A DNA stretch of 50,261 nt from Hellea sp. (GTDB taxonomy: Bacteria > Pseudomonadota > Alphaproteobacteria > Caulobacterales > Maricaulaceae), in NCBI GenBank assembly GCA_018645985.1, contig JABGVR010000141.1, positions 1 to 50,261 on the forward strand, read 5' to 3'. Of the stretch, positions 12,007 through 21,810 are shown piece after piece. The translations under genes and the position numbers were made by a program. How positions within the stretch are numbered: the first letter of the stretch is position 1; every line of letters starts with the position of its first letter. The notes beneath the pieces are model-generated. The model was not told the DNA's origin and made no database searches. It saw only the letters and a program-made list of their open reading frames with translations.

Positions 12007-12747
12007 CTATAATTTATTAGAAATATCTTCGGAATTGGAAAGTTTCCTTTTAATAAGAACAAAAATCAAGATAATTAAAGCTATAATAATTATTGTTAAA
12101 GAAATAAGTTGTCCCTGAGTAACTAATAGAATTCCATTTGACAGAAGGGCTAAAATTAAAATTTTAGGAATAATTCCTAAACTCGTACCAATCAAAAATG
12201 GGGTTAACTTTATCGATGAAGCACCTGCAGCCATATTAATAAGTATAAAAGGCCCACTAGGAAACAACCTAACAATGAAACTACTATAGATACTATTCTT
12301 ATTTAAAAACCGTTTCAAATAAACCATTTTTTTGCCATTATATCGGCTTATTCTTTCATGACCCAGCCAATAACCAATAGTAAAATTTAGTGTTGCGGAA
12401 ATGAGTGTTGATACCCATGCATAAAATGCACCATTAAGAGGTCCGAATGCAAATAAAGAGCCACTAATTAATATCCATTGAGGAACACCTAAAAAAGCTA
12501 AAATACAAAAAATTATTATGGTTACAGGTAAGGCAAAATATGTACCCTTAACTTCTGAGAAGAAGTCACTAATTTTATCAGAAGATAAAAATAAAGGATC
12601 TGAATAACCAAAAACTAGAACTAGTAATAATAAAGTAAAAAAAACAGTAGTTTTTACAGGTAAGGCAAATTTATCCATATGCTTAAAAATAAGTTTAGAG
12701 AAAGATATTTTCATATATTTTTTTATCTCTTCTGCAGTAAATTTCAA
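12007..12747 (-). CDS. TVP38/TMEM64 (VTT/DedA-like) family membrane protein
   Basis: Multi-TM; FGPLNGAFYAWVSTLISATLNFTIGYWLGHE and RLFPSGPFILINMAAGASSIKLTPFLIGTSLGIIP typical of the VTT domain. Confidence 0.8.
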   Translation of the reverse strand: MKFTAEEIKKYMKISFSKLIFKHMDKFALPVKTTVFFTLLLLVLVFGYSDPLFLSSDKISDFFSEVKGTYFALPVTIIIFCILAFLGVPQWILISGSLFAFGPLNGAFYAWVSTLISATLNFTIGYWLGHERISRYNGKKMVYLKRFLNKNSIYSSFIVRLFPSGPFILINMAAGASSIKLTPFLIGTSLGIIPKILILALLSNGILLVTQGQLISLTIIIIALIILIFVLIKRKLSNSEDISNKL

Positions 12748-12795
12748 TAGTGTTTGGAATAAATTTAATTAACGTTTCTATTTTGCAAAGCAGTT

Positions 12796-13710
12796 TTAAA
12801 CTTTATAAGGTACTGTCTCCTCAAAATTTTTCCTTTGAGACTTAACGTGTATTTCATTCCAATTTTTTAGTTGCCCTCTAAACCAAGTAAATTGTCGTTT
12901 AGCAAAGCGGCGACTATTTCTCTTGGCAAGGTCAACAGCTTCATCCAAGCTAATATCACCTCTAAAGTATGGGAAGAACTCTCTCAAACCTATAGCCTTC
13001 ATGATTGGTAAGCCTGGATCAATGTTTTTAGAAAAAATGCGCTCTGCTTCATTAAGTAAACCCTTTTCCATCATTAAATCAAATCGGTTATTAATTGCGT
13101 CATATAGCTTTTGTCTTTCAGGGAGAAGAACCGCGCAATGACAAAAAACTCTAGGAACAACGGGTTTAGTATTTTCCTGCCAAAAGCTAAGGGGCTTGTT
13201 AGTAGCTTTATAAACGTTTATAATGCGCATTAATCGATGAGGGTCCTTTCCAAGAACTCGGCGTGCTGCTTTTGAGTCTAACTTTTCTGCTAAATTTCTC
13301 AAACCTTCAATACCATTTTGCTCTAGAAATTTATTTGTCTCCAATATGATATCAGATGGAATACTTGGAATCTTTGCAATTCCGTCAATTAAAGATTTAA
13401 AATAAAGGCCTGTACCACCTGTAAGTATTGGGGTCTTTCCACGTGCCTGGATATCAATAATAAGACTTTCAACCTCTGATATCCAATTCCCAGCCGAATA
13501 TCGAAAATTACTGTCTATATGTCCGAATAGATGATGCGGTATACTCAGCATTTCAGATTTGCTTGGTCGCGCACTTATAATGCTTAACTCTGAGTAAACT
13601 TGCATTGCGTCTGCATTTATGATTTCTCCACCCAAGGATTTTGATATTTGAATAGCCCAGGCACTTTTGCCGCTTGCCGTAGGTCCTGCAATACATATAA
13701 TTGGTTTCAT
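12796..13710 (-). CDS. miaA: tRNA dimethylallyltransferase MiaA
   Basis: GPTASGKS, DAMQVYSELSIISARPS, GGTGLYFKSLIDG, KRQFTWFRGQ; start placed at internal ATG 13710 (MKPIICIAGPTASGKS). Confidence 0.95.
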   Translation of the reverse strand: MKPIICIAGPTASGKSAWAIQISKSLGGEIINADAMQVYSELSIISARPSKSEMLSIPHHLFGHIDSNFRYSAGNWISEVESLIIDIQARGKTPILTGGTGLYFKSLIDGIAKIPSIPSDIILETNKFLEQNGIEGLRNLAEKLDSKAARRVLGKDPHRLMRIINVYKATNKPLSFWQENTKPVVPRVFCHCAVLLPERQKLYDAINNRFDLMMEKGLLNEAERIFSKNIDPGLPIMKAIGLREFFPYFRGDISLDEAVDLAKRNSRRFAKRQFTWFRGQLKNWNEIHVKSQRKNFEETVPYKV

Positions 13711-13726
13711 AATAAAGAGTCTCTCA

Positions 13727-14611
13727 ATGTCTATACCTATACAATATACAGTCACAATAGTACTAGCACACAGGAGTGCCAAGAAATTTAAATTAGCAAC
13801 TAGCTTGGCTGAAGATTTATCTCAAATAAGGATTTTATCTAAAAATAAAGCGTTCGAATACAATATAAACAAAAAACCATCTAAATCTAAATTAAAGAAT
13901 ATACTTCAGAGCAACGAAGTTCCCGCAGATATAAGTATAAGCAATGACCCCCAAAGAAAAAAGAAATTACTAATTTGTGATATGGATAGTACGCTTATTG
14001 GGCAAGAATGTATTGATGAGTTAGCCGATTTCGCAGGTATAAAAATGCTGGTTTCTAAAATTACTGAAAGCGCTATGAATGGGGAAATCAATTTTGAAGA
14101 AGCGCTAATTAAAAGAGTTAGTTTACTAAAAAATTTAGACATATCATCTCTAAAAAAATGCTTCCAGGAACGCATTACCATAAATAAAGGAGCAAGAATT
14201 TTATGCCAGACAATGAAAGCTAATGGTGCTAAAACTGCAATAGTATCAGGCGGGTTCACATTCTTTACTAATGAAATAGCACTTGCCTGTGGGTTTGAGA
14301 CACATAGTGCCAATGAACTAATTTCAGTTAAGAATAAACTTACAGGAGTTGTAAAGAAGCCTATCCTCGGAAGAGAAGCTAAGTTAAATACTTTAAAACA
14401 CCTTACCTCTGATTTGGGTGGCTCATCCTCAGCTCTAGCAATCGGTGATGGAGCAAATGATTTAAGTATGATCAAAGCTGCAGGACTAGGTATTGCATAC
14501 AAAGCAAAACAGATAGTTGCTTCAGAAGCAAAATGCGAAATACTACATACTGATTTAACAACTGCTCTCTATTTTCAGGGTTACAGCGAAAGTGAATTCG
14601 TCTTTAGCTGA
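13727..14611 (+). CDS. serB: phosphoserine phosphatase SerB (HAD family)
   Basis: HAD motif CDMDSTLIGQECIDELADFAG, IVSGGFTFF, AIGDGANDLSMIKAAGLGIAY; start placed at ATG 13727. Confidence 0.95.
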   Translation: MSIPIQYTVTIVLAHRSAKKFKLATSLAEDLSQIRILSKNKAFEYNINKKPSKSKLKNILQSNEVPADISISNDPQRKKKLLICDMDSTLIGQECIDELADFAGIKMLVSKITESAMNGEINFEEALIKRVSLLKNLDISSLKKCFQERITINKGARILCQTMKANGAKTAIVSGGFTFFTNEIALACGFETHSANELISVKNKLTGVVKKPILGREAKLNTLKHLTSDLGGSSSALAIGDGANDLSMIKAAGLGIAYKAKQIVASEAKCEILHTDLTTALYFQGYSESEFVFS

Positions 14612-14641
14612 ATACTTTTTTAAAGTCTTATATATTACATA

Positions 14642-14839
14642 TTACTTAACTGCGAAGCCGATCAGAACTATACCGAGTATAACGGATATAAGCCCCCCCA
14701 AATGAAGAGACTTATTATCAAGTTGGTCTAACATGCCAATATACATTTGTCTTGTAGGCCCCGGAAAAATAGCCCAAATGAGGCCCTCAAAAAGTAGTGT
14801 GCCCCCTATAGCTATAAAGGCAACAACATGCATTTCCAT
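14642..14839 (-). CDS. DUF2065 (YjeT-like) small membrane protein
   Basis: 65 aa, two TM segments, LLFEGLIWAIFPGPTRQMY pattern, located next to hflC. Confidence 0.75.
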   Translation of the reverse strand: MEMHVVAFIAIGGTLLFEGLIWAIFPGPTRQMYIGMLDQLDNKSLHLGGLISVILGIVLIGFAVK

Positions 14840-15738
14840 TAGCGACGTGCTCGAGGCCCACGCTGGTTATCTAAATAGCCTAAAAAATCAGAGTCTGGCG
14901 ATAAAACATATGTTGTTCCATTCCCTAAGCCTCGTTTGTATGCTTCCATGGAGCGATAAAATGCAAAAAACTCGGGGTCATTGTTGTAAGCATCAGCATA
15001 TATTTTATTCGAGACAGCATCCCCCTCACCTCTAATAGTCTGGGCCTTACCCTTTGCAGTTGCTAATATTATTTTTGCTTGTTTATCTGCATCGGCGATA
15101 ATTTCATTTTTTCTTTTTGATCCATCAGCGCGGAAGAAGCGGGCTTCTTTTTCTCGCTCAGAGTTCATACGGTCAAAAACTGAGTCAGCAACTTTTGTAG
15201 GAAGTTCTGCTTTTTTAATTCGAACATCAGTTATCTCAACTCCGTAGTCTTCATCACGAGCAACTGAATTTGCAGCACCTTTAATTTCTGCCATTAACTC
15301 TGCACGGCGCCCTGATATAATCTGCTCACTATCAACTCTTGCTAATACTCCTCTCAAGGATGAATCCATTAATTCGTCGAGTAAGTTTTGAGCTTTGGCT
15401 TTTGTTCCCAAAGCTTTGTAATAAGCTAAAGGATCGGCTATTCGGTAAAGTATAAAACTATCAACTTCTAGAGGCTTTTGCTTAATATCGTAAATAGTTT
15501 CAGCTCTAAAATCTATTTCAATATTTCTTCTATCTAAAATTATAACATTTTCAATTGGGAGTTTGAATTTTAATCCTGCATCAGCTGGTGCACCTTCATT
15601 CCAGGCATTCTCAATTCGTTTGTATTCACCAAACTGAAGAACGAGACCTTGCTCCCACTCTTTTAAAGTGTAGGTACAAGTAAAGAATGCAGCTATGAAT
15701 GCGCCCAGTACAACTAGGGGTATGATACCATTTTTCAT
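14839..15738 (-). CDS. hflC: protease modulator HflC (SPFH family)
   Basis: TM + SPFH/band 7 domain, EIKGAANSVARDEDYGVEITDVRIKKAELP; start placed at ATG 15738; pairs with hflK. Confidence 0.94.
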   Translation of the reverse strand: MKNGIIPLVVLGAFIAAFFTCTYTLKEWEQGLVLQFGEYKRIENAWNEGAPADAGLKFKLPIENVIILDRRNIEIDFRAETIYDIKQKPLEVDSFILYRIADPLAYYKALGTKAKAQNLLDELMDSSLRGVLARVDSEQIISGRRAELMAEIKGAANSVARDEDYGVEITDVRIKKAELPTKVADSVFDRMNSEREKEARFFRADGSKRKNEIIADADKQAKIILATAKGKAQTIRGEGDAVSNKIYADAYNNDPEFFAFYRSMEAYKRGLGNGTTYVLSPDSDFLGYLDNQRGPRARR

Positions 15739-15739
15739 C

Positions 15740-16837
15740 TTAATTGCCTCCAGACTTGTTACTTTTAAGTTGATCAAGCGGTAGATATGGAACGACACCA
15801 CTACCCGCATCACCTTCAATTATAATTTTTTCAGCTGGCCCATAAACTTCCTCGATTGTCTCAAGGTAAATTCTTTGCCTTGTAACTCTTGGAGCCGCTT
15901 TATATTCTTTATAAACAGCAAGAAAACGATCAGCCTCACCCTTAGCAACCTCAACAACTTCTTGTTTATAAGCTTCAGCAGATTCAACGAGTACAGCAGC
16001 GTTACCGACCGCATTTTCTGTAACTTCATTTTTATAAGCTATTCCCTCATTAACTCTTTGTTCAAGCTCTTGCTCTGCCGTTACAACATCCTCAAACGCC
16101 TTTATGACCTTAGGAGGAGCTTCTGTACGCTGAAGCTGAACCACAGTTATAGTTACCCCTGCAGAATATTCATCAAGCATATCTTGAAGTAATTTCTTAA
16201 CATCTTGCTCAATTGGATTACGACCATCTGTGATTACGTATTCAAGTTTCTCTTTCCCTATAATTTCACGGATAGCACTATCTGAAGCATCAGCGACGAC
16301 TGCAGAAGTATCTTCAAGATTAAATATAAAATTCTTAGAATCTTTAACATTCCACCTAACGGTAAAGTCAACATCTGCAATATTTTCATCTCCAGTTAAA
16401 ACTAAATTCTGACTGGACCCAACTGACCTTTCAGATGTAACGTTTACTTTAAGAACAGTTTCCACTGGGGTTGGAAGCTTAAAATGTAAACCTGACTCTG
16501 TAGTTCTGGAATATTTTCCAAAACGCAATACTACTGCTTCTTCTTGCTGAGCGACTGTGTAAAAACAAGAGACTAGGAGAAAAAAAGAACCTATAATAAG
16601 TGCGACACCAAATGGACCATATTTTTGCAAAGGATTGTTAGGACCTGACCCTTTTCCCGATGAACCGCCTTTCCCTACTCGGTTTTTAAAACCTTGAATT
16701 ATGTTATCTAAATCAGGTGACCCTTCATTAGCTGGTTGCTTTCCTCTAGGAGGCTTTCCTGAACTGCCCCAAGGATTTTGTCCTGGTTTTTTGCCGCCGG
16801 CTCCTTTGTTTCCCCATGGACTATTATTATCAGGCAT
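15740..16837 (-). CDS. hflK: FtsH protease activity modulator HflK
   Basis: Gly-rich N-terminus (MPDNNSPWGNKGAGGKKPGQNPWG), TM, SPFH domain, YLPLDQL near the C-terminus. Confidence 0.95.
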   Translation of the reverse strand: MPDNNSPWGNKGAGGKKPGQNPWGSSGKPPRGKQPANEGSPDLDNIIQGFKNRVGKGGSSGKGSGPNNPLQKYGPFGVALIIGSFFLLVSCFYTVAQQEEAVVLRFGKYSRTTESGLHFKLPTPVETVLKVNVTSERSVGSSQNLVLTGDENIADVDFTVRWNVKDSKNFIFNLEDTSAVVADASDSAIREIIGKEKLEYVITDGRNPIEQDVKKLLQDMLDEYSAGVTITVVQLQRTEAPPKVIKAFEDVVTAEQELEQRVNEGIAYKNEVTENAVGNAAVLVESAEAYKQEVVEVAKGEADRFLAVYKEYKAAPRVTRQRIYLETIEEVYGPAEKIIIEGDAGSGVVPYLPLDQLKSNKSGGN

Positions 16838-16893
16838 ATTATCTCCGTTTCTGTTCTATCCCAATGTGATGGCTGTGTTGCCAAATTTCAAGA

Positions 16894-17436
16894 TTAATCT
16901 CTGAAAAAATGTTTTGTGCCCTCTACGCGCTCGTAAACTTGAACTTTAAATGAATAATCATCTTTTACAGTCTTTGGAAATTCAGTTTCAGAATCCATTT
17001 TCCAAGTATTAATGTCTATTTCAGGAAAGTACGCATCACCTACGATTTTAGCGTTAACTTCGGTTACATAGAGACGATCGCAGTACTTCATCTGAGAAGC
17101 ATATAATTTTGCACCTCCTATCAGCATAACTTCATCTACATTCATTTGCCCAGCCAGTTCATAACCTCTTTCTATCATCTTGTTTGCGTTGTTAAAAATT
17201 TCAGCTCCTTTAGCTAAATAATTTACATTGTTAGTTAAAACTAAATTAGGCCTGCCAGGTAACGGAAAAGGCAGACTTTCCCATGTAACTCTTCCCATTA
17301 GAACTGGCTTACCCAGAGTAGTGGATTTAAAGAATTTCAAATCAGAAGAAAGCCGCCAAGGGAGATTACCGTTTATACCAATAACTCCATTTAAAGATTT
17401 AGCTACAATTAATGATAATTTAGGATTCGATAACAT
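16894..17436 (-). CDS. folA: dihydrofolate reductase
   Basis: LIVAKSLNGVIGINGNLPWRLSSDLKFFKSTTLGKPVLMGRVTWESL; VMLIGGAKLY. Confidence 0.95.
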   Translation of the reverse strand: MLSNPKLSLIVAKSLNGVIGINGNLPWRLSSDLKFFKSTTLGKPVLMGRVTWESLPFPLPGRPNLVLTNNVNYLAKGAEIFNNANKMIERGYELAGQMNVDEVMLIGGAKLYASQMKYCDRLYVTEVNAKIVGDAYFPEIDINTWKMDSETEFPKTVKDDYSFKVQVYERVEGTKHFFRD

Positions 17437-17479
17437 AAAAACTAGTTACACTTACAAATTCCTTACGTATACAAAAACT

Positions 17480-18025
17480 ATGACAACACACAAAAAAATT
17501 CCAAAATTTAGCCTGGTACATGTAAAATACACTCTAATCTATATAGTACTAATACCACTTATTAATTGGAGCTTCACATGGGCACCAATGATTCAGTTAC
17601 CTTGGGTGCCCGAATGGGCTTTCAATCCAGTGACAGTTGTTACTGGGTTAGTATTAGTAGCCAGGGATTTTTCTCAGCGTGAAATTGGACATGAAGTTCT
17701 AATCGCAATGGGCCTTGCACTATTTCTGACATTTGTAACTAGTGGCGGAGCGCTAGCACTTGCCAGCGGAGCAGCATTTTTAATATCAGAACTTATTGAT
17801 TACGCATTATTTACTTTAACTAGCTACAAACTCTCGACCCGTGTATTACTTTCTTCATCTATGGCCGCTCCAATCGATACGCTAGCTTTTCTTTATGGTG
17901 CTAGCTTTATAAGAGATGCGCAACTTACTATTCCTAATATTAGTATGTCGATTGCTGGAAAGATGTTTGGAGCAATAATTATTTGGGCACTAATTAAACA
18001 TCGGTTGGAAGGCAACAGAGTTTAA
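17480..18025 (+). CDS. VUT/YhhQ-like (DUF165) membrane protein, possible queuosine-precursor-type transporter
   Basis: About 6 TM; VARDFSQREIGHEV, ASGAAFLISELIDYALFTLT pattern; ORF opened at ATG 17480 because the longer ORF is antisense to folA. Confidence 0.6.
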   Translation: MTTHKKIPKFSLVHVKYTLIYIVLIPLINWSFTWAPMIQLPWVPEWAFNPVTVVTGLVLVARDFSQREIGHEVLIAMGLALFLTFVTSGGALALASGAAFLISELIDYALFTLTSYKLSTRVLLSSSMAAPIDTLAFLYGASFIRDAQLTIPNISMSIAGKMFGAIIIWALIKHRLEGNRV

Positions 18026-18838
18026 TCAAACTGCAACTTTCCCAGGTATATGAGGGTGGTATAAGTAATTATCTATTTGGATATCATTGTAAGTAAAGTC
18101 GTGAATGCTTTTAACACCCCTATTTAGTGACAAAGTTGGCAATGGTTTTACTTCACGCAGAATCTGCTTTTTAACTTGGTCAAAATGATTTGAATAAACA
18201 TGAGCATCACCAAGAGTATGTATAAAGTCTCCAACCTCAAGATCGCATACCTGTGCTATCATATGAGTTAGTAATGCATAGCTTGCGATATTAAAAGGTA
18301 CTCCGAGAAATATATCGGCGCTTCTTTGATAAAGTTGACAACTTAGCTTTCCATTCGCGACATGGAATTGAAACAGACAATGACAAGGAGGTAAAGCCAT
18401 TTTATCAACCTCGCTGGGATTCCAAGCAGAAACTATGTGCCTTCTAGAATAAGGGTTTTCAGTTATTGCCTTAATAACTTGGTCAATTTGGTCAACAACC
18501 GTGCCATCAGGACCTTCCCATCGACGCCACTGTTTACCATATACTGGCCCAAGGTTTCCTTCTGCATCCGCCCACTCATCCCAAATACGAACACCATTTT
18601 CGGTTAAATACTTAATATTCGTATCACCTGTTAGAAACCAAATTAATTCATGAACTATTGACTTTTTATGAAGCCTTTTGGTTGTCACCATGGGAAACCC
18701 ATCAGAAAGATTGAATCTCATCTGATAACCGAAAACTCCACGAGTTCCAGTTCCAGTGCGATCCATTCTATCGACACCATTATCTATTACATGGTTTAGC
18801 AAATCTAAATACTGTTTCATGAGATCATTAAAACTCAA
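18026..18838 (-). CDS. thyA: thymidylate synthase
   Basis: [75 protein letters not shown]. Confidence 0.98.
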   Translation of the reverse strand: MSFNDLMKQYLDLLNHVIDNGVDRMDRTGTGTRGVFGYQMRFNLSDGFPMVTTKRLHKKSIVHELIWFLTGDTNIKYLTENGVRIWDEWADAEGNLGPVYGKQWRRWEGPDGTVVDQIDQVIKAITENPYSRRHIVSAWNPSEVDKMALPPCHCLFQFHVANGKLSCQLYQRSADIFLGVPFNIASYALLTHMIAQVCDLEVGDFIHTLGDAHVYSNHFDQVKKQILREVKPLPTLSLNRGVKSIHDFTYNDIQIDNYLYHPHIPGKVAV

Positions 18839-18934
18839 AGATTGATTCTCTGCAATGGCTCTAATTCATGTATCCACAATTTCCTATAAATTAGAAATAA
18901 GGAAAAAACACAACTGAGGAGCAAACCTTAGCCA

Positions 18935-20062
18935 TCAAATAAAATCAATTATACCTGATATTGCATCTAATGCGGAGGCTCCCAGATCTGCACTTCTATC
19001 ACCATTCCACCCTATTTTAGGGTTTGGAAAGTTAGCATTGTCTTTAAACGGCATCTCTAGAGTTACAGAAAGGCAATTATATTTATGCGCCGTATAATTA
19101 GTGCACATACCTAAATTTGCACTTCCCGGTTGATCTTTTGGGTAGCCATACTTAGTTTGAAAATCTGGTGAAGCGGTTTTATATGATAATAAAAAAGCTT
19201 CTAAATCTTTATCTTGTTTAGCGGTATAACCCGGAATACCTTCAGCTCCTGCTATAAAGTTATAAGGCAAGCTTTCGTCACCATGGACATCCATACATAA
19301 AGAGGGTTTGTTATTATCCATGGCCTTTATAGTCCAATAAACTTCAGGAGAAAACTCTAATGAAGCATTGTTCCATTCACGGTTTAGATTAGCACCACAG
19401 AAGTTAGTCCTAAGATTTCCGATGAAGCTTCCATCTGGACACATATTTGGCACTATAAAAAATGACGCTTTCTGAAGCAACTCTTTCGAGACAAAGTCAT
19501 TATAATCCAATAATCGAGTTATAAAGCCTTCCATCCACCACTCAGCCATTGTTTCACCTGGATGCTGTCTAGCTATTAACCAAATATTTTTTGCCCCATT
19601 ACCAACTGACAAACAGTCCATTGGTCGCCCTTGAGCCGATTCACCAAGGGAGGATAGCTTAACACCATTATGAGTTACAGCTTCCGTTATAAAATCATGG
19701 TGTCTGTCAAGTGTATATGGTTCAAAATATGCGAAATAAACGCAATCCGATGATGGTGTATACTCAATTATTAACTCACCATCAGAATAACTTGTTTCTT
19801 CAACACGAGTCCAAACCTTACGGTCAACACTAGCACATGCATTATAATTCAACCAGCCATCAGGAAAAGCTGCTTTACTTGCATTAACTAACACTATTTT
19901 TAACGATAGGCCTTTTGCACCGGTAACTCTGAAATGAAACCATTGAAAATAATCCGAATTGTTATCGGGGCGGATTTCCAGTCGAATATTTGAATGATAA
20001 TCAAGACTTTGCACCTTTATATTACCGCCATCAAAAGTAGAACTAATCTGTATTTTTGTCAT
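18935..20062 (-). CDS. M14-family metallocarboxypeptidase, cytosolic carboxypeptidase (Nna1/CCP)-like
   Basis: N-terminal beta domain plus RQHPGETMAEWWMEGF zinc motif, NMCPDGSFIGNLRTNFCGANLNREW, DVHGDE; no signal peptide. Confidence 0.88.
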   Translation of the reverse strand: MTKIQISSTFDGGNIKVQSLDYHSNIRLEIRPDNNSDYFQWFHFRVTGAKGLSLKIVLVNASKAAFPDGWLNYNACASVDRKVWTRVEETSYSDGELIIEYTPSSDCVYFAYFEPYTLDRHHDFITEAVTHNGVKLSSLGESAQGRPMDCLSVGNGAKNIWLIARQHPGETMAEWWMEGFITRLLDYNDFVSKELLQKASFFIVPNMCPDGSFIGNLRTNFCGANLNREWNNASLEFSPEVYWTIKAMDNNKPSLCMDVHGDESLPYNFIAGAEGIPGYTAKQDKDLEAFLLSYKTASPDFQTKYGYPKDQPGSANLGMCTNYTAHKYNCLSVTLEMPFKDNANFPNPKIGWNGDRSADLGASALDAISGIIDFI

Positions 20063-20097
20063 ATGGCATCCAATTTTTTCATATAAAAATTCAAAGG

Positions 20098-21246
20098 TTA
20101 TCTAATTTGATATTTATGTGTTTCTTTAAAATCCTCTGGCGCTTTAGCTGCAGCTGTTATTGCTTCACGTACTTCGACTGCATATAGGCCTTTCCAAAAG
20201 ACTCTCACATTACCAATTACCTGCATTCCATCACAAGCTTTCATATACCAGTCATTAAAAGGATTATTCATTCGAGATCTCCAGAAAAAAGATTCTGTAT
20301 CAACGCATATCTCTTCCCAAATGTCTCTTGCAATTCCTTCTCCTCGAGCAGCATTTGTCACCCAAAATTTAGAAAGGTATGGATAACCAGAAAGAACTGT
20401 AAAAATAGCACCCCCCCTATAATCATCCTCTAAATAAGCTTTAAGTATCTTTTTATCAAAAAAATCTGGATTAATTTGTTTATTGAAAGCTTCTTCAATT
20501 GAGACTTTCAATTTTGATTTATTCAAGGAGGACAATTTAGAGGTTTTATTTATTTTTATACCTCGTCTGATCATAGTTCCTGAGCCCTTTGTAGTGAACA
20601 GTTCGGCCAGAAGGTTAAGTGGGGAAGCTATGATGTAAGCTGCTTCATTTAATTTATCTTCTGCTAAGTACTTAACCAAATCGATAAATTGTCTTTGCCC
20701 CAAGGAGATTTCACTTAAGTCAATTTTCTTATCTAAGTTGTCAACATTTACAAAAGATAACCTTTTACCTCCAACAGATAAGCCACCGGAGGGTTGCAAA
20801 AAAATTACTTTATTAGGTCCTAATTCTGTTACGAGTCTTTTTAGATTCATTTTACCTTGCGGTTCAGTCATTTCGAGTATTGTGATTTTACCTCTGCGCG
20901 CTTTTTGACGAACTTCTGGTAATAATTGATAGCTTGCTGTATTAAGTTTCGCGGTTCTAACTGACGCATGCTCGAGATCATTAGCTAATCGCTGTGATTG
21001 AAATTTTATAGATGTACGGTTGTCATCGAGGGCTCCAACAAGTAACACAGGAGATAATTTCAGATCAGATAATATCTTCAAATTTGAAATAAAAGCTTCT
21101 AATAGAGGGTTTTTTAAGCATCTTGGATCAATTACAATAAGAGCAAATTTTTCAGCATCCTGGGCTGCAAATAGATCTGCATAAAATTTAGCTTCTTTAG
21201 TCGCTCCAATAGCGGACAAGCTATTAAGTACTGTACCTCTTATCAT
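20098..21246 (-). CDS. N-acetylglutamate synthase/kinase-like protein: degenerate amino-acid-kinase-like N-terminus + DUF619-type (NAGS) GNAT domain
   Basis: C-terminal LSKFWVTNAARGEGIARDIWEEICVDTESFFWRSRMNNPFNDWYMKACDGMQ..VFWKG resembles the NAT domain of vertebrate-like/bifunctional NAGS. Confidence 0.65.
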   Translation of the reverse strand: MIRGTVLNSLSAIGATKEAKFYADLFAAQDAEKFALIVIDPRCLKNPLLEAFISNLKILSDLKLSPVLLVGALDDNRTSIKFQSQRLANDLEHASVRTAKLNTASYQLLPEVRQKARRGKITILEMTEPQGKMNLKRLVTELGPNKVIFLQPSGGLSVGGKRLSFVNVDNLDKKIDLSEISLGQRQFIDLVKYLAEDKLNEAAYIIASPLNLLAELFTTKGSGTMIRRGIKINKTSKLSSLNKSKLKVSIEEAFNKQINPDFFDKKILKAYLEDDYRGGAIFTVLSGYPYLSKFWVTNAARGEGIARDIWEEICVDTESFFWRSRMNNPFNDWYMKACDGMQVIGNVRVFWKGLYAVEVREAITAAAKAPEDFKETHKYQIR

Positions 21247-21424
21247 AAGACTTTTTGCAGACCCTTTCTGATAAACAATAATTTCTTATTTTGATTACTC
21301 TCACCCATATCAGTTAAAGAAGCTTTGAGTCATTAAGTTTATTTAAATTTACAAGCCAATCAATACAAGCATAGGTTATATTTTTTTATTGTTATAAATT
21401 TTAAACCCTATATGAAGAAAGGGC

Positions 21425-21760
21425 TAATTTATTAGATATGATGATAAACGCGCTTGTAATAAACGGACTGGACCCGGGGGCGGTACCCGGCGGCTCCACC
21501 AAAAATACATTATCAAATGTATTTTTTATGGGGCCGAAATAGGATCGACAGACGTCTAAAGAAGTATGCTTTCATCCGTATGGGTACCGTTAAATGCCTA
21601 AATATAGTAATTGCAAATGATAATTACACTGAAGAGTTTGCCCTCGCTGCGTAAGCAGTGCGGAAAAATTCGCTTTAACTCCTAGCCGTTCAATCCGTTA
21701 GGCGGGCTTCGGGAGGTAGCTGGCAACAGAAACCTCTCAATATCACATAAAATTTACATT
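21425..21760 (+). ncRNA. ssrA: transfer-messenger RNA (tmRNA), circularly permuted two-piece alphaproteobacterial form; outer ends approximate
   Basis: Acceptor piece upstream: T-stem CCGGG-GGCGGTA-CCCGG then CGGCTCC-ACCA ending at 21501; spacer 21502-21529; coding piece starts GGGGCCGAAATAGGATCGACAG at 21530; 5' GGGGCCG pairs with CGGCTCC (one G-U at position 3); tag reading frame ANDNYTEEFALAA-stop. Confidence 0.95.
21613..21654 (+). other. tmRNA proteolysis-tag reading frame: A NDNYTEEFALAA stop
   Basis: GCA AAT GAT AAT TAC ACT GAA GAG TTT GCC CTC GCT GCG TAA; ends in the LAA degron. Confidence 0.92.
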
Positions 21761-21790
21761 TATTAGGTAATTTCATAAAAAAGGTATATT

Positions 21791-21810
21791 GATTACTTCG
21801 ATAAGTAATC
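21791..21810 (+). other. perfect 8-bp hairpin between ssrA and sspB
   Basis: GATTACTT-CGAT-AAGTAATC; no following T-run; 12 nt before the sspB ATG. Confidence 0.6.

Noticed and set aside
13906-14502. 198-aa minus-strand ORF
   Set aside because: Antisense shadow of serB; no recognisable domain.
21791-21810. Hairpin as an intrinsic terminator for ssrA
   Set aside because: Stem is AT-rich and followed by TAGGGTAG rather than a T-run; kept only as a structural observation.
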